Source: JAHFPN01 sp963765745
GTDB taxonomy: Bacteria; Pseudomonadota; Alphaproteobacteria; Rhizobiales; Xanthobacteraceae
Length of the DNA: 64,000 nucleotides
NCBI GenBank assembly: GCA_963765745.1
Contig: CAVXXM010000011.1
Span: 62,001 to 126,000 of the forward strand
Direction of reading: 5' to 3'
Below the pieces are notes generated by a model. The model saw only the letters and a list, made by a program, of their open reading frames with translations, ran no database searches and was not told where the DNA came from. Positions 19,492-28,761 of this stretch are shown here, piece after piece. A program made the translations under genes and the position numbers. Within the stretch, counting starts at the first letter, position 1, and each line of letters starts with the position of its first letter.

Positions 19492-20931
19492 TCACTCCTG
19501 CAGGAGGCGTTTCAGGACTTCGATCTCGTCGGCCAGCACTTTGTCGCCCTGCACCAGTCCCTCGATCTTGCGCACGGCATGCAGGACCGTGGTGTGGTCG
19601 CGGCCGCCGAAGCGGCGGCCGATTTCCGGCAGCGAGCGTAAAGTGAGGGTCTTGGCCAGATACATGGCGATCTGGCGGGGCCGCACCACGTTGGCGGTGC
19701 GCCGCGCCGAGAGCAGGTCGGCGCGCGACACGCCATAGTGCTTGGAAACAATGCGCAGGATGTCCTCGACCCGGATGCGGCGGGGGTCGGCGGGCCGCAC
19801 CAGGTCGCGGATCACGTCGTCGGCCATTTCGATCGTCACCGGCCGGCCGCTCAACTGGTTGTGGGCCAGGAGCCGGTTCACGGCGCCGTCGAGATCGCGG
19901 CCGTTCTGGGTGACCTGGCGAGCCACGTGAATGATCACCGCGGCCGGCACGTCGAAGCCGGGGTGCTCGGTTTTGAGGGCCGCAAGACGAGTCTCCAGAA
20001 TGCGCAGCCGCAGCTCTTCTTCCAGGGGCCCGATCTCGACCACGAGACCGCCGGCGAGCCGCGAGCGGACGCGCTCCTCGAGACTTTCGAGCTCGGCCGG
20101 CGCCCGGTCGGCGGCGACCACCACCTGCCGGCCGGCGTCCACCAGCGCGTTCAAGGTGTGGCAGAATTCCTGCTGCACGGTGCGGCCCTGCAAGAACTGC
20201 AGGTCGTCGATGATGAGAATCTCGATCCCCCGTATCGCTTCCTTGTAGGCGATAGCCGACTGGTTCTTGAGCGCGGACACGAAGCTGTACATGAACTTTT
20301 CCGCGGTCAGGTATTGCGCGCGGCGGCCGCGGCTCTCGGCGATCCAGGCCATGGCCTGCAGCAGGTGCGTCTTGCCGAGCCCGACCGCGGCGTGGACATA
20401 GAGCGGGTTGAAGCGCGGCTGCGCTGAAACCACGGCCTCGGCGACCTGGCGGGCCGCGGCGTGGGCGAGCGCGTTCGAGCGGCCGACGAGGAAGCTGGCG
20501 AATGTGAGCCTGGGGTCGAGCGGCGAGCCAGCCTGGCCATCGCCGCGCTGAGCGCTTGCTTGCGCCGCGCGGGCGGCGGCCTGGCGGGCCGCGGCGAGCG
20601 CGGGCGGAACGGCGCTTACGGGTTTGGCCTCATGGTTCGCGCTGCCGATGATGGCCGAGCGCATGACGAGATCGATCTTCTTGATCTCGGCGATCTCATC
20701 GCGCCACAGCACGAGCAGGCGGTCGGCATAGTGCGACTGGATCCAGTTCCTGAGGAAACGCGTCGGTACCGAGAGACGCACGACGTCGGACGCAACCGCG
20801 TCGAGTTCCATACGGGTGAACCAGCTCGAATAGACGTCCTCGCCTACTTCGACGCGCAGGCGGCGGCGCACACGGTCCCAGCGACCTGCATCGTTTTCGC
20901 TACCGGGCTCTCTCGGTTCGCGTGGCGTCAT
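19492..20931 (-). CDS. dnaA: Chromosomal replication initiator protein DnaA
   Basis: DnaA binds DnaA boxes at oriC and opens the duplex. The start is set at ATG 20931 (MTPREPREPG), giving 479 residues; the open frame extends 35 codons further upstream but that stretch resembles non-coding leader. Domain I is around WDRVRRRLRVEVGEDVYSSW. A low-complexity Ala-rich linker follows at about residues 100-130. The AAA+ domain has Walker A GLGKTHLLQAM and Walker B IEILIIDDLQFLQG. Domain IV carries the box-binding signature DHTTVLHAVRKIE. It is preceded by an unusually long gene-free stretch. Confidence 0.96.
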   Translation of the reverse strand: MTPREPREPGSENDAGRWDRVRRRLRVEVGEDVYSSWFTRMELDAVASDVVRLSVPTRFLRNWIQSHYADRLLVLWRDEIAEIKKIDLVMRSAIIGSANHEAKPVSAVPPALAAARQAAARAAQASAQRGDGQAGSPLDPRLTFASFLVGRSNALAHAAARQVAEAVVSAQPRFNPLYVHAAVGLGKTHLLQAMAWIAESRGRRAQYLTAEKFMYSFVSALKNQSAIAYKEAIRGIEILIIDDLQFLQGRTVQQEFCHTLNALVDAGRQVVVAADRAPAELESLEERVRSRLAGGLVVEIGPLEEELRLRILETRLAALKTEHPGFDVPAAVIIHVARQVTQNGRDLDGAVNRLLAHNQLSGRPVTIEMADDVIRDLVRPADPRRIRVEDILRIVSKHYGVSRADLLSARRTANVVRPRQIAMYLAKTLTLRSLPEIGRRFGGRDHTTVLHAVRKIEGLVQGDKVLADEIEVLKRLLQE

Positions 20932-21926
20932 TGCGAAGAAATCCTGCTTCGGCAAGTGGCTCGTGTTAATCGGGATACGGACGAAACAGCTGCGTGCGGC
21001 CAAGGTTGCGCCGCGATACGCGTCGGCGTTACCCAAAACCGGTTTTTACAAAAGCTGAAGGTCAGAGAACCAGCACGCGGGTACGCTTCGACGGCGGTCC
21101 CACGGCCAAGCCACATCGGAAATGAGCAGCGAAGAGCGTCGTCGCGCTCGCTGCCCTGCAGGCATCACTCCGCACCGTTCGCGAATGCCGATCCGCAGCA
21201 CGCAACGCGCGCGCGGAATTCATGTCCCGTCCATAATTCAGTAAGCCCATTGCCGCCCCATTCCGCCGCTCGCCTCCGAGCGGCTGTTTTCGTTCTTGCC
21301 GTGCCGATATCCCGGTCAGAAAAACGCCTCGACCGATCGGCGAACGACGCTACCCCCGGTCGTACGCAACGAAAGCTACGATGCCGGCCGCGACACCCGA
21401 ACCCGACGCGCCGGCGATCCACACTAGGACAAGCATTTTTATCCGCTCCAACTCATCGAAGATGAGCGACCACACGGAGCTAAACCACATCGCCCCCGGG
21501 CAAGCGCCCGAGATCGTCAAAACGATAGGCATAGTCGCCGGAGGGGCGCAATGGGAATCTCGGTGGGAACCCTTGCGGCAGAGCGCTTGCGCGACCATTC
21601 GAGACGGCGAGCGCCGCCCTCTCCATCGATCAAGGCTCTGAGCGCATTTGGAGAATCCAAGGTCGCCGAGCAAGCGATGCAGAAAACGCGCAGTCGAATA
21701 AAATCTTTTTCAGCACGCCGCCAAATGCGCGCCGTCTTCGCAAATGTACCGTCGCGCACGGCGCTTTGCGCTCAAGCTTCTGTTGACTCTTGAATTTTCT
21801 TGCGCGGCAACGAGTTTTTCCACCGGCGAGCGCCGCTGCGCGCGAAGTGCGCAGCGAAGCAGCCTGCGATCGGACCCCCGATCCGTCCCACGACCCGGGA
21901 CCCGGGACGGGCGGAGCGCAAAGACG
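20932..21926. other. About 1 kb gene-free region upstream of dnaA
   Basis: No reading frame here is convincing; the best (21350-21673, minus) has no recognisable homology and its composition is unlike coding DNA. The region must carry the dnaA promoter and could be part of the replication origin. The only near-match to a DnaA box that I see is TTTTCCACC at 21816-21824, with a poorer TTATCCGCT near 21438. There is no box cluster and no AT-rich 13-mer array, so oriC is not supported. A tandem CCCGGGA repeat lies near 21895-21906. Confidence 0.5.
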
Positions 21927-21953
21927 AAAAAATCCGGCCGCAGGCCGGATTTT
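21927..21953 (-). terminator. Rho-independent terminator of rpsT
   Basis: Reading the minus strand, AAAATCCGGCC, loop TGC, GGCCGGATTTT forms an 11-bp stem that runs into six T residues (the A-run at 21927-21932). It begins 27 bases after the rpsT stop. Confidence 0.9.
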
Positions 21954-21980
21954 CACTTAGGAACGCTGCGAAATAGCCGG

Positions 21981-22247
21981 TCAGCCGCCGAGCTTGCGCA
22001 CGCGCTGGCTGAGGCGGGAGACCTTGCGCGAGGCGGCGTTGCGATGAATGATACCGCTCTGCGCCGCGCGCATGATCTGCGGCTCGGCGGCAGTCAGTGC
22101 TTCACGCGCTTTCTTGCCGTCACCGGCAGTGATCGCTTCTTCCACCTTGCGAAGATGGGAGCGCATGTGGGCGCGGCGCACCATGTTGATCTTGGTGCGT
22201 TGCGCGATCTTGCGCACCGCTTTTCTCGCCGAAGAAGTATTCGCCAT
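21981..22247 (-). CDS. rpsT: 30S ribosomal protein S20
   Basis: S20 binds 16S rRNA at the base of the 30S body. It has 88 residues, is strongly basic, starting MANTSSARKAVRKIAQRTKI, with the family segment GIIHRNAASRKVSRLSQRV near the C-terminus. The product is Lys/Arg rich and alpha-helical throughout. A strong terminator follows, so it is probably a single-gene transcript. Position upstream of dnaA is conserved in Hyphomicrobiales. Confidence 0.97.
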   Translation of the reverse strand: MANTSSARKAVRKIAQRTKINMVRRAHMRSHLRKVEEAITAGDGKKAREALTAAEPQIMRAAQSGIIHRNAASRKVSRLSQRVRKLGG

Positions 22248-22394
22248 TGCCCGTCCTGTATCCGCGCGGCGGGACGCTTACACTCCGCCGCAGCAACCCG
22301 TTTGCACTTGAGAGAACGCGGCGACCCTACGGCCGCCGCGATTGAGGCGGACCATAGTGGCGCGTCCGGAGCCCGTCAACGGCGCCAAATGGCC

Positions 22395-23168
22395 TCAGCG
22401 GTGCTTGAAATCGGGCTTGCGCTTCTCGACGAAGGCACTCATTCCCTCGCGCTGATCGGCCACCGCGAACATGGAGTGGAACAGGCGCCGCTCGAAGCGG
22501 ATGCCCTCGGCGAGCGGCGACTCGAACGCCCGGTTCACGCTCTCCTTGGCCATCATCACGATCGGTAGCGACATGGCGGCGATGGTCTCGGCCACCTTCA
22601 GCGCCTCCTCCATGAGCTTCTCGGCCGGTACGATGCGGGCCACCAGACCCGCACGCTCGGCTTCCTCGACGCCCATCATGCGCCCGGTGAGCACGAGATC
22701 CATGGCCTTGGCTTTGCCGACCGCGCGCGGCAGCCGCTGCGTGCCGCCGATGCCGGGCATGACGCCGAGCTTGATCTCGGGCTGGCCGAACTGGGCGTTG
22801 TCGGCGGCGATCACGATGTCGCACATCATGGAAAGCTCGCAGCCGCCGCCGAGCGCGAAGCCTGCGACGGCTGCGACGATCGGTTTCCTGATGCGCGCGA
22901 TGCGGTCTGCCGGGGTGAAGACGTCGCCGAGATAGGATTCGGGATAGGTGAGATTCTGCATCTCCTTGATGTCGGCGCCGGCGGCAAAGGCCTTGTCCGA
23001 GCCGGTGAGCACGATGCAGCCGATGGCGGGATCGGCGTCGAACGCCTCGAGCGCCGCGATCAGCTCGGACAGCAGCGCCTGGTTCAGCGCGTTCAAGGCC
23101 TTCGGGCGATTGAGCGTGACGAGGCCGACACGGCCGCGGGTTTCGACCAGGATAGTCTCGTAGGCCAT
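22395..23168 (-). CDS. Enoyl-CoA hydratase (crotonase family)
   Basis: Crotonase-fold enzyme expected to hydrate trans-2-enoyl-CoA in beta-oxidation. The start is ATG 23168 (MAYETILVETRGRVGLVTL), giving 257 residues; the longer frame upstream enters mutM antisense. The CoA/oxyanion-hole segments are DKAFAAGADIKEM and GFALGGGCELSMMCDIVIA. Catalytic glutamates are expected in the latter and in GRMMGVEEAERAGLV. It closely resembles the short-chain FadB1x/Ech type. It lies between mutM and rpsT on the same strand. Confidence 0.9.
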   Translation of the reverse strand: MAYETILVETRGRVGLVTLNRPKALNALNQALLSELIAALEAFDADPAIGCIVLTGSDKAFAAGADIKEMQNLTYPESYLGDVFTPADRIARIRKPIVAAVAGFALGGGCELSMMCDIVIAADNAQFGQPEIKLGVMPGIGGTQRLPRAVGKAKAMDLVLTGRMMGVEEAERAGLVARIVPAEKLMEEALKVAETIAAMSLPIVMMAKESVNRAFESPLAEGIRFERRLFHSMFAVADQREGMSAFVEKRKPDFKHR

Positions 23169-23211
23169 GGCAACCTCCTGCAGACCAGTAGAATACGCTT
23201 TGGCCGCGCGC

Positions 23212-24090
23212 TCAATGCTGGCAGACGGGACAATAGAAGGTCGAGCGGCCGGTCTGCACGATGCGGCGGATCTTCCCCTTGCAGCGCGGCGTCGGGCACG
23301 GCGCGCCTTCGCGGTCATAGACGCGGAACTTGTGCTGGAAGTTGCCAAGCTCGCCATCGGCCCTGACGTAGTTGCGCAGGCTCGAGCCCCCGGCCTTGAT
23401 GGCTTCGCCTAGGACCTGCCGGATCGCCTTGACGAGATTGCTCGCCGCTTCCGTCGGCTTGCCGCGGCTGGAGAGAACGGCGGCCATGCGCTTGGGCGAC
23501 AGATGTGCGCGATAGAGCGCCTCGCAGACATAGATATTGCCGAGCCCCGCCACCACGCGCTGATCCAAGAGCGCGGCCTTGAGGCTCGTCTTTTTGCCAT
23601 CGCAGGCCGCAGCCAGCACGGCGGCGGTGAAGCTCGCGTCGAGCGGCTCGGGCCCGAGCGCACGGAACAGCTTGTCCTGCGTGAGCCTGTCGCTCCGCAC
23701 CAGCAGCATCGCGCCGAAGCGGCGCGGGTCGTTGAAGGTGACAATGGCGCCCGAGGACATATGGAACACCACGTGGTCGTGGGCGCCGGCCTTGCCGCGC
23801 TCGTGGTGAAATTCTCCGGGCGTCTTCTCCTTAGCGTCGTGCGCGATCCGGAACGAGCCGGACATGCCGAGATGCATGACCAGCACCTCGCCATCGTCGA
23901 GCGCGGTCAGGAGATACTTGGCCCGGCGGCCAAGGTGTGTGACGCGCCGGCCGGTGAGACGCTTCGCGAAGTCCTTGGGCAGCGGCCAGCGCAGATCCTT
24001 GCGCCCCGCCTCGACGGCCAGGAATTTCGCGCCTTCCATGACGGGCGCAAGGCCGCGGCGCACGGTCTCGACTTCGGGAAGCTCGGGCAC
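23212..24090 (-). CDS. mutM: Formamidopyrimidine-DNA glycosylase (Fpg)
   Basis: MutM excises 8-oxoguanine and other oxidised purines and nicks the abasic site. The start must be GTG 24090, because the catalytic N-terminal proline and Glu (PELPEVETVRRGL) must follow the initiator; this gives 292 residues. Other active-site features are the conserved Lys region LTGRRVTHLGRRAKYLL and LVMHLGMSGSF. The C-terminal zinc finger is CPTPRC...FYCPVCQH. The gene is divergent from ubiE across only 79 bp. Confidence 0.96.
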   Translation of the reverse strand: MPELPEVETVRRGLAPVMEGAKFLAVEAGRKDLRWPLPKDFAKRLTGRRVTHLGRRAKYLLTALDDGEVLVMHLGMSGSFRIAHDAKEKTPGEFHHERGKAGAHDHVVFHMSSGAIVTFNDPRRFGAMLLVRSDRLTQDKLFRALGPEPLDASFTAAVLAAACDGKKTSLKAALLDQRVVAGLGNIYVCEALYRAHLSPKRMAAVLSSRGKPTEAASNLVKAIRQVLGEAIKAGGSSLRNYVRADGELGNFQHKFRVYDREGAPCPTPRCKGKIRRIVQTGRSTFYCPVCQH

Positions 24091-24169
24091 GTTTACCCTC
24101 AAAGGTGATGGCGGCGACGGTGATAGCCTCTCGCCGGACCCCGCGCTATGGTCCGGCCGCTTCGAGGCG

Positions 24170-24926
24170 ATGATGTCCGACACCACCCATTTCGGCTTCC
24201 GCGACGTGCCGCTTGCCGACAAGCAGCGGCGCGTGGACGAGGTGTTTCACAAGGTCGCGCGGCGCTACGACCTGATGAACGACCTGATGTCCGGCGGCCT
24301 GCACCGGGCCTGGAAGGACGCTCTGGTCACGGCGCTCGGGCCGACGAAAAGCGCTCGGGCCTATGAGCTGCTCGATGTGGCGGGCGGCACCGGCGACATC
24401 GCCTTCCGCACTGTGGCTGCCGGCGGGCCGAACGTGCGGGCGCTGGTGGCCGACATCAATGGCGACATGCTCGCGGTCGGCCGCGCGCGCGCCCAGGAGC
24501 GCAAGCTTTCGGGCCGCATCGAGTTCGTCGAGGCCAATGCGGAGGCGCTTCCGTTCACGGACAAGCGCTTCGACGCGGTGACCATCGCCTTCGGCATTAG
24601 AAACGTGCCCCGGATCGAGGCGGCGCTCGCTCAGATGTATCGAGTGCTCAAACCCGGCGGGCGGTTCCTGTGCCTCGAGTTCTCCAAGGTCGACGTGCCG
24701 GGGCTGGATGCGCTCTATGAGGCTTATTCCTTCCACGTGATCCCCGAAATCGGCCGCGTGGTGGCCGGCGACGCCGAAGTCCTATCGCTATCTGGTGGAA
24801 TCGATCCGCCGCTTCCCCGACCGCGAGACCTTCGCCGCGATGATGCGCAAGGCCGGCTTTGGGCGCGTGACTGCCACGCCGATGAGCGGCGGCATCGTCG
24901 CGCTCCATTCCGGCTGGCGGCTCTGA
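24170..24926 (+). CDS. ubiE: Ubiquinone/menaquinone C-methyltransferase UbiE (one frameshift)
   Basis: UbiE methylates the benzoquinol ring carbon during ubiquinone synthesis using SAM. The start is ATG 24170 or 24173 (MSDTTHFGFRDVPLADKQ). The SAM-binding motif is LLDVAGGTGDIAF, followed by IAFGIRNVPRIEAAL and KPGGRFLCLEFSKVD. The frame breaks at 24776-24780: an extra G interrupts VVAGDAE-SYRYLVESIRRFP. With it removed, the protein runs to GWRL (stop 24924-24926), 251-252 residues. UbiB follows after 7 bp, so this is a ubiquinone operon. A sequencing error is likely. Confidence 0.92.
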
Positions 24927-24933
24927 GGACCCC

Positions 24934-26499
24934 GTGATCGCCACGGTCGTGCATCTGACGCGCCTCGCCCGCGCCGGCCTCGTGCTGGCGCGGGAAGGCG
25001 TCTTCGCGCTAGTGGAACCGGCGTCACTGCCCGCAGGCGCGCGGCTCGGCCTCAAGCTCGCGCGCATGCTGGAGCGTCGCAACGCCGGCCCGGGCTCGGC
25101 GCGGCTGGCGGCCGCGCTCACCAAGCTAGGGCCTTCTTACGTCAAGCTCGGCCAGTTCATGGCGACGCGGCCGGACGTCGTCGGCAAAGCCATCGCCCGC
25201 GATCTTGAAACCTTGCAGGACAAGATGGCGCCCTTCCCGCAGGCGGAAGCCGAGGCCGCCATCGCCGAAGCGCTCGGCAAGCCGGTGGCGGAACTCTTCA
25301 TCAAGTTCGGACCGCCGGTTGCGGCCGCTTCGATCGCGCAAGTCCACCGCGCGGAAGTAAGCGGCCCGCAGGGCGCGCATCCGGTCGCGGTCAAGGTACT
25401 GCGGCCCCGGATCGAGCAGCGCTTCCAGCGCGATCTCGATACTTTTTTCTTCGCCGCCAAGCTCGGCGAGCGGCGCTCGGCCGATGCGCGGCGGCTGCGG
25501 CTGCTGGCGGTGGTGGAAACCATGGCGCGTTCGGTCGCGATCGAAATGGATTTGCGGCTCGAAGCCGCGGCGCTGGTGGAACTCGCCGAAAACACCAGCA
25601 GCGACCCGGATTTTCGCGTGCCGACGGTAAACTGGGAGCGCACCGCGCGGCGCGTGCTCACGACCGAATGGATCGACGGCATCCCGCTCGCCGACCGCGC
25701 GGCGCTGCTGCGCGCCGGCCACGACCCGGTGCGGCTCGGACGCGTGCTGATCCAGTCGTTCCTGCGCCAGGCGCTGCGCGACGGCTTTTTCCACGCGGAC
25801 CTGCATCCGGGAAACCTGTTCGTCGATGCGGAAGGCCGGCTGGTGGCGGTCGATTGCGGGATCATGGGCAGACTCGGGCCGAAGGAGCGCAAGTTCCTGG
25901 CCGAGATTCTGTTCGGCTTCATTACGCGCGACTGGCACCGCACCGCCGAAGTGCATTTCGAGGCCGGCTACGTGCCGGCGCACCATTCGATCGAGGACTT
26001 CGCGCAGGCGATCCGCGCCATCGGCGAGCCGATCCACGACCGGCCCGCCGACGAGATTTCCATGGCGAAGTTGCTGACGCTCTTGTTCGAAGTGACCGGG
26101 CTGTTCGACATGCGCACGCGGCCGGAGCTTCTGCTCCTGCAGAAGACCATGGTGGTGGTCGAAGGGGTCGCCCGCGGCCTCGATCCCAAGCTCGATATCT
26201 GGACCACGTCGGAGCCCGTGGTGCGCGAATGGGTCGAGCGGCATCTGGGGCCGGTGGGGCGGATCGAGGAGGCAGCGATCGAGCTCGGCGGTATCGGGCG
26301 GATGATCGGCACCGCGCCGGCGCTGCTGTCGCGCGCGGCGGCCACGCTGCAGCGGTTCGACGAACAGACGCGCGAGGGCCTGGTGCTGGCGCCCGAGACG
26401 GTCGAGGCCATGGGTCGCTCCGAGGCCAGGCGCTGGCGCTGGACCTCGCTCGCGCTGTGGGTGATCGCGGGCCTGATCGCGGTCTGGCTGTTTCGTTAA
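24934..26499 (+). CDS. ubiB: UbiB atypical kinase (ubiquinone biosynthesis)
   Basis: UbiB belongs to the ADCK/UbiB protein-kinase-like family and is needed for aerobic ubiquinone synthesis, probably as a membrane ATPase. It has 521 residues from GTG 24934. The family KxGQ motif is SYVKLGQFMATRP and the Ala-rich nucleotide loop is AAASIAQVH. The catalytic-loop equivalent is FFHADLHPGNLF and the metal-binding motif is VDCGIMG. One C-terminal membrane helix (SLALWVIAGLIAVWLF) anchors it. It is directly downstream of ubiE. Confidence 0.94.
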   Translation: MIATVVHLTRLARAGLVLAREGVFALVEPASLPAGARLGLKLARMLERRNAGPGSARLAAALTKLGPSYVKLGQFMATRPDVVGKAIARDLETLQDKMAPFPQAEAEAAIAEALGKPVAELFIKFGPPVAAASIAQVHRAEVSGPQGAHPVAVKVLRPRIEQRFQRDLDTFFFAAKLGERRSADARRLRLLAVVETMARSVAIEMDLRLEAAALVELAENTSSDPDFRVPTVNWERTARRVLTTEWIDGIPLADRAALLRAGHDPVRLGRVLIQSFLRQALRDGFFHADLHPGNLFVDAEGRLVAVDCGIMGRLGPKERKFLAEILFGFITRDWHRTAEVHFEAGYVPAHHSIEDFAQAIRAIGEPIHDRPADEISMAKLLTLLFEVTGLFDMRTRPELLLLQKTMVVVEGVARGLDPKLDIWTTSEPVVREWVERHLGPVGRIEEAAIELGGIGRMIGTAPALLSRAAATLQRFDEQTREGLVLAPETVEAMGRSEARRWRWTSLALWVIAGLIAVWLFR

Positions 26500-26629
26500 G
26501 CAAGAAAAGCGTTTCGGCTGCTTGTCGGCGTCCGGCTATTTGCTCTGCCGCCCGTAAATGGGATAATTGTACAGGCAAGTTATGAGTTTTAGCGGGCCCC
26601 TGCCCGAGAGGCCTAGACCCGGTTCCACC

Positions 26630-27853
26630 ATGTCTCTCAAGAGCAAGCGTATTCTGCTCGTGATCGGCGGCGGCATCGCCGCCTATAAGAGCCTCGACCT
26701 CATCCGGCGGCTGCGGGAGCGCGGTGCGCACGTGCGAGTGGTCATGACCCGCGCGGCGCAGGAATTCATCACGCCGCTTTCGGTCGGCGCCATCGCAGGC
26801 GAGCGCGCCTTCACCGATCTGTTCGATCAGGCGAGCGAGCTCGATGTCGGGCACATCCGTCTGGCGCGCGAAACTGATTTGGTCGTGGTGGCGCCTGCCA
26901 CCGCCGACCGCATGGCCAAGATGGCCCACGGCATCGCCGACGATCTCGCCGCCGCGGTGCTGCTCGCGACCGATAAGAAGATTCTCTTGGCGCCCGCCAT
27001 GAACCCGCAAATGTGGGCGCACCCGGCGACGCGGCGCAATCATGCGCGGCTGATTTCCGATGGAAGATTTTTCGTCGGGCCGAACAAGGGCGAAATGGCC
27101 GAGTCCGGCGAGGCCGGCATCGGCCGCATGGCGGAGCCCTTGGAAATCGTCGCCGCGATCGAGGATATTTTCTCGATGGAGCCGGAGCGCACCGCGCTCG
27201 CGGGCCGCCGCATGCTCGTCACCTCCGGCCCCACGCGGGAGCCGATCGATCCGGTGCGCTTCCTCTCCAACCGCTCCTCGGGCCGCCAGGGCCATGCGAT
27301 CGCGCATGCGGCGGCTCGCGCGGGTGCCGATGTCCTGCTCGTGTCGGGTCCGGTCGATATTCCCGATCCCGAGGGCGTGAAGACCATTCACGTGGAAACC
27401 GCGCGCCAAATGCTGGAAGCCGCGGAAGCCGCGCTGCCGGCCGACGCCGCGGTCTGCGTCGCCGCGGTCGCCGACTGGCGGGTCGAGGCCCGGGCGATAG
27501 AGAAGCTCAAGAAGACCGGCGACACGCCGCCGGCGCTGTCTCTCGTCGAGAACCCGGACGTGCTGGCGCGTATTTCCCACCATGCGCTGCGGCCCAAGCT
27601 TGTGGTCGGCTTCGCCGCCGAGACCGAAAAGCTCCTGGAGCACGCGCGGGTGAAGCTCAAGAAGAAGGGCTGCGACTGGATCGTCGCCAACGACGTCTCC
27701 GACCAATCCGGGGTGCTCGGCGGCGAGGCCAACCAGATTCATCTGGTGACCGAAAAGGGCGTCGAATCCTGGCCGTTGCAGACCAAGGAAGCGGTCGCCG
27801 GCGAGCTGGTGAAGCGCATCGCCGATGCGTTGCGCCGCGGCGCCAATTCATGA
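26630..27853 (+). CDS. coaBC: Bifunctional PPC decarboxylase / PPC synthetase CoaBC
   Basis: CoaBC makes 4'-phosphopantetheine for CoA: CoaB joins phosphopantothenate to cysteine and CoaC decarboxylates the product using FMN. The start is ATG 26630 (MSLKSKRILLVIGGGIAAYK), 407 residues. CoaC (about 1-185) has the catalytic His in ELDVGHIRLA and Asn in PAMNPQMW. The expected catalytic Cys (usual motif ACGDxGxGRM) is replaced: the motif reads ESGEAGIGRM, and the whole CoaC domain contains no Cys. CoaB (about 187-400) has TSGPTREPIDPVRFLSNRSS and a Lys after VADWRVEA. The stop overlaps the dut start (ATGA). Confidence 0.94.
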   Translation: MSLKSKRILLVIGGGIAAYKSLDLIRRLRERGAHVRVVMTRAAQEFITPLSVGAIAGERAFTDLFDQASELDVGHIRLARETDLVVVAPATADRMAKMAHGIADDLAAAVLLATDKKILLAPAMNPQMWAHPATRRNHARLISDGRFFVGPNKGEMAESGEAGIGRMAEPLEIVAAIEDIFSMEPERTALAGRRMLVTSGPTREPIDPVRFLSNRSSGRQGHAIAHAAARAGADVLLVSGPVDIPDPEGVKTIHVETARQMLEAAEAALPADAAVCVAAVADWRVEARAIEKLKKTGDTPPALSLVENPDVLARISHHALRPKLVVGFAAETEKLLEHARVKLKKKGCDWIVANDVSDQSGVLGGEANQIHLVTEKGVESWPLQTKEAVAGELVKRIADALRRGANS

Positions 27854-28317
27854 TCTCGGTTCCGTTCAAGCGACTCCCGCACGGCGCCGATCTGCCGGCG
27901 CCCGCTTATGGCAGCGAAGGCGCGGCCGGGCTCGATCTCAGCGCCGCCGTCCCCGACCATCCCCCGATGACGCTTGCGCCCGGCGCCTGGGCCGCGATCC
28001 CGACCGGGATCGTGCTGGCGATTCCCTCCGGCTACGAGGGCCAGATCCGGCCGCGCTCGGGACTCGCGCTCGGCAAGGCGGTGACGGTCCTGAACGCGCC
28101 CGGCACCATCGACAGCGACTATCGCGGCGAGGTGCGCGTGCTGCTGATCAACCATAGCGCCGAGCCGTTCGTCATCACGCGCGGCCTGCGCATCGCGCAG
28201 ATCGTGTTCGCGCCGGTGATCCGCGCGACGCTCACCGAGCGCGCCGAGCTGCCCGCAACCGCGCGCGGCGAGGGCGGCTTCGGTTCGACCGGCCTCGGCA
28301 AGACCGGAACCGGGTGA
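27850..28317 (+). CDS. dut: dUTP pyrophosphatase
   Basis: Dut hydrolyses dUTP to dUMP, keeping uracil out of DNA. The start is ATG 27850, coupled to coaBC, and gives 155 residues. All five trimeric-dUTPase motifs are present: AAGLDLSA, RPRSGLALG, VLNAPGTIDSDYRGEVRVLL, RIAQIVFAP, and the C-terminal GEGGFGSTG that closes over the active site. The coaBC-dut pairing is widely conserved. Confidence 0.97.
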   Translation: MISVPFKRLPHGADLPAPAYGSEGAAGLDLSAAVPDHPPMTLAPGAWAAIPTGIVLAIPSGYEGQIRPRSGLALGKAVTVLNAPGTIDSDYRGEVRVLLINHSAEPFVITRGLRIAQIVFAPVIRATLTERAELPATARGEGGFGSTGLGKTGTG

Positions 28318-28320
28318 GCC

Positions 28321-28761
28321 ATGGCGCGTCTTTCGGAAAAGAGCCTGCTTGCGGTCGCCGCCGTCATCGACGTCGCGATCCACGCGCGCGGCCAGCCGGT
28401 GGCGGCCAAGGCGCTCGCCGAGCGGCACAAGTTGCCGCCGCGCCATCTCGAACCGGTGTTGCAGGCGCTGGTGCACGCGGGCGTCTTGAAGGGCGTGCGC
28501 GGCCCGCGCGGTGGCTATGAGCTGGCGCGCGAGCGGCGCCGTATTTCCGTGGCCGAGATCGTCCGCGTCGCCGAAGCGACGGCCGCCGCCGAGGCCGGTC
28601 CAGCACCCGCACTGGTCAGCCGAGTCGTGGGCCCGGCCATCGCCAACGCGGAGCGAGCGTTCGAGAGCGCCCTCTCCGGCGTCAGCATCGAGAGCCTTTG
28701 CCAAGAGGCCGAGAAGCTTGGGCTTGCCGATGCGGAGGCCTCCGCCGATTTCAACATCTAA
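28321..28761 (+). CDS. Rrf2-family transcriptional regulator
   Basis: A 146-residue winged-helix regulator. The helix-turn-helix covers about residues 25-60 (LAERHKLPPRHLEPVLQALV), with the wing in GVRGPRGGYELARE. The three-cysteine cluster of IscR or NsrR is absent (the single Cys is in SIESLCQEAEKLG), so it is not an iron-sulfur sensor of that type. It starts 3 bp after dut and lies just upstream of cysK, so control of cysteine synthesis, as with CymR-like members, is plausible but inferred. Confidence 0.85.
   Translation: MARLSEKSLLAVAAVIDVAIHARGQPVAAKALAERHKLPPRHLEPVLQALVHAGVLKGVRGPRGGYELARERRRISVAEIVRVAEATAAAEAGPAPALVSRVVGPAIANAERAFESALSGVSIESLCQEAEKLGLADAEASADFNI

Noticed and set aside
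21350..21673. A 107-codon minus-strand frame ending in a hydrophobic segment (MLVLVWIAGASGSGVAAGI)
   Set aside because: The C-terminal part looks like a membrane helix, but the rest has no coding character, no ribosome binding site is seen, and several competing frames overlap it.
20932..21926. Chromosomal origin oriC next to dnaA
   Set aside because: I find only one near-consensus DnaA box and no AT-rich unwinding element, so the position alone is insufficient.
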